From: Hydrangea macrophylla
Lineage: Eukaryota > Streptophyta > Magnoliopsida > Cornales > Hydrangeaceae
DNA length: 64,000 bases
Direction of reading: 5' to 3'
Assembly (NCBI GenBank): GCA_033977485.1
Contig: CM066988.1
Coordinates: 28,128,501 to 28,192,500 of the forward strand
Translations under genes and position numbers: made by a program
In this document: piece by piece, positions 63,457 to 64,000 of the stretch
Layout of the letters: every line of letters starts with the position of its first letter
Position numbering within the stretch: the first letter of the stretch is position 1
Notes under the pieces: generated by a model
Told to the model about the DNA's origin: nothing
The model's database searches: none
Seen by the model: the letters and a program-made list of their open reading frames with translations, nothing else

Positions 63457-64000
63457 TGTTAGCCCCAAGGCTTTACTCCTTTAGTTTTGATGATTAACAA
63501 ATTACTAAGTCGCATATCTAATGAACTTGATTGATTAAGAATGCAGAAAGATCAAAGAATTCAAGATTTCATTATGAGCCTTGATGTTTTCAGAACAAAG
63601 AATTAAGGCCTATTGAAGAGATATTTGTTATTGTCTTGGGTCAAACTATCTTTTAGGACTCTTTGTAAAGCACTTATTGTTTGTGAACATCATCCTTAGT
63701 GGCTCAATTGACTCCATAAAGAAATCAAATCTTAAACCTGAAAAATCTCTTGAAAATGCAGTAAAACAGTCGACTGATCCCCCGATTCAGTCGACTGAAT
63801 GGTCCAGTCGACGGTACAGTCGTCTGTGTTGGACAGTATGTTCTTTTTGACAAAACCAGTCGACTGCCACCACGACTCAGTCGACTGATATCTGTGCCTG
63901 TTAAAAATTCTCTGAACCTTTTGAAACTTCAGTCGACTGTCCTGCTAATCCAGTCGACTGAACGACTTCGAGAAACACAGTAACGGCTAGTTAACTGCAT
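63457..64000 (+). repeat. Element F 3' LTR, partial
   Basis: First 544 bases of the LTR, matching 54993-55536 with one difference seen (AGCCCC against AGCCCT). Contains the palindrome array at 63766-63962. Cut by the window edge. Confidence 0.93.

Larger units (their letters stand above)
54993..64000 (+). mobile_element. Element F: young SIRE-like Copia retrotransposon, 3' LTR cut by the window end
   Basis: LTR 54993-56143, initiator-tRNA-Met primer site at 56146, gag, pol with Copia order (PR-INT-RT-RH), a third ORF, polypurine tract, and the start of the 3' LTR at 63457. The 544 bases of 3' LTR visible differ from the 5' LTR at one position that I can find (T/C ten bases in), so insertion was very recent. 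All three ORFs are open. It is inserted in the pol gene of Copia G; the left 5-base flank is AAGAT, and the right flank is outside the window. Confidence 0.93.

Overview
This window is plant nuclear DNA made almost entirely of LTR retrotransposons, many nested inside one another. I found no convincing single-copy host gene. The plant tRNA primer sites, the element lineages (Athila, Tat/Ogre, chromodomain Gypsy and SIRE-like Copia), plant-only domains (plant mobile domain, DUF7745-like) and AT-rich spacers with GA/CT microsatellites point to a flowering plant, most likely a dicot with a large repeat-rich genome. The species cannot be read from the sequence.

Layout. 1-240: unassigned LTR-like tail. 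241-21464: element B, a minus-strand non-autonomous relative of Athila with one private ORF. Its left LTR is split by element A (1172-15779), a complete minus-strand Athila-type Gypsy element with a TCTGG target duplication. A has gag, pol, two small acidic ORFs and a third 'envelope-position' ORF. 21465-25508: non-coding DNA with microsatellites and two tandem repeats. 25509-26690: truncated chromovirus-type LTR. 26691-37443: minus-strand Tat/Ogre-type remnant with a primer site, a 3.1 kb LTR, a polypurine tract, an antisense intron-bearing plant-mobile-domain pseudogene, a DUF7745-like pseudogene and an integrase pseudogene. 37478-45582: plus-strand chromodomain Gypsy, 5'-truncated and full of stops, split by a solo LTR of family D (38401-40891, TSD ATTCA). 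45583-48256: 3' end of a D element, whose LTR carries a tRNA-like pol III cassette. 48257-52224: minus-strand Copia E (gag remnant, leader, LTR) with a tandem duplication of the leader/LTR junction. 53570-54992: 3' LTR and pol tail of Copia G, minus strand. 54993-64000: SIRE-like Copia element F, plus strand, very young (LTRs nearly identical), with intact gag, pol and third ORF. F interrupts the pol gene of G, and its 3' LTR runs off the window.

Most interesting signals. (1) Two unrelated elements, A (Gypsy) and F (Copia), carry dense arrays of short self-complementary repeats: TTCGATCGATCGAA in A, CAGTCGACTG in F. In both, arrays lie just upstream of the LTR TATA box and again just upstream of the third ORF, with another TATA-like box in F. 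This suggests an internal promoter built like the LTR promoter. (2) Element A has a retrovirus-like splice layout: a consensus donor in the leader before gag, and acceptors with long pyrimidine tracts 8-10 nt before the ATG of each of three downstream ORFs. (3) The D LTR contains a tRNA-like unit with A box, B box and T-run terminator. (4) A hairpin-bearing block near the polypurine tract is conserved across A, B and D. These four are sequence observations with inferred function; none has been tested.
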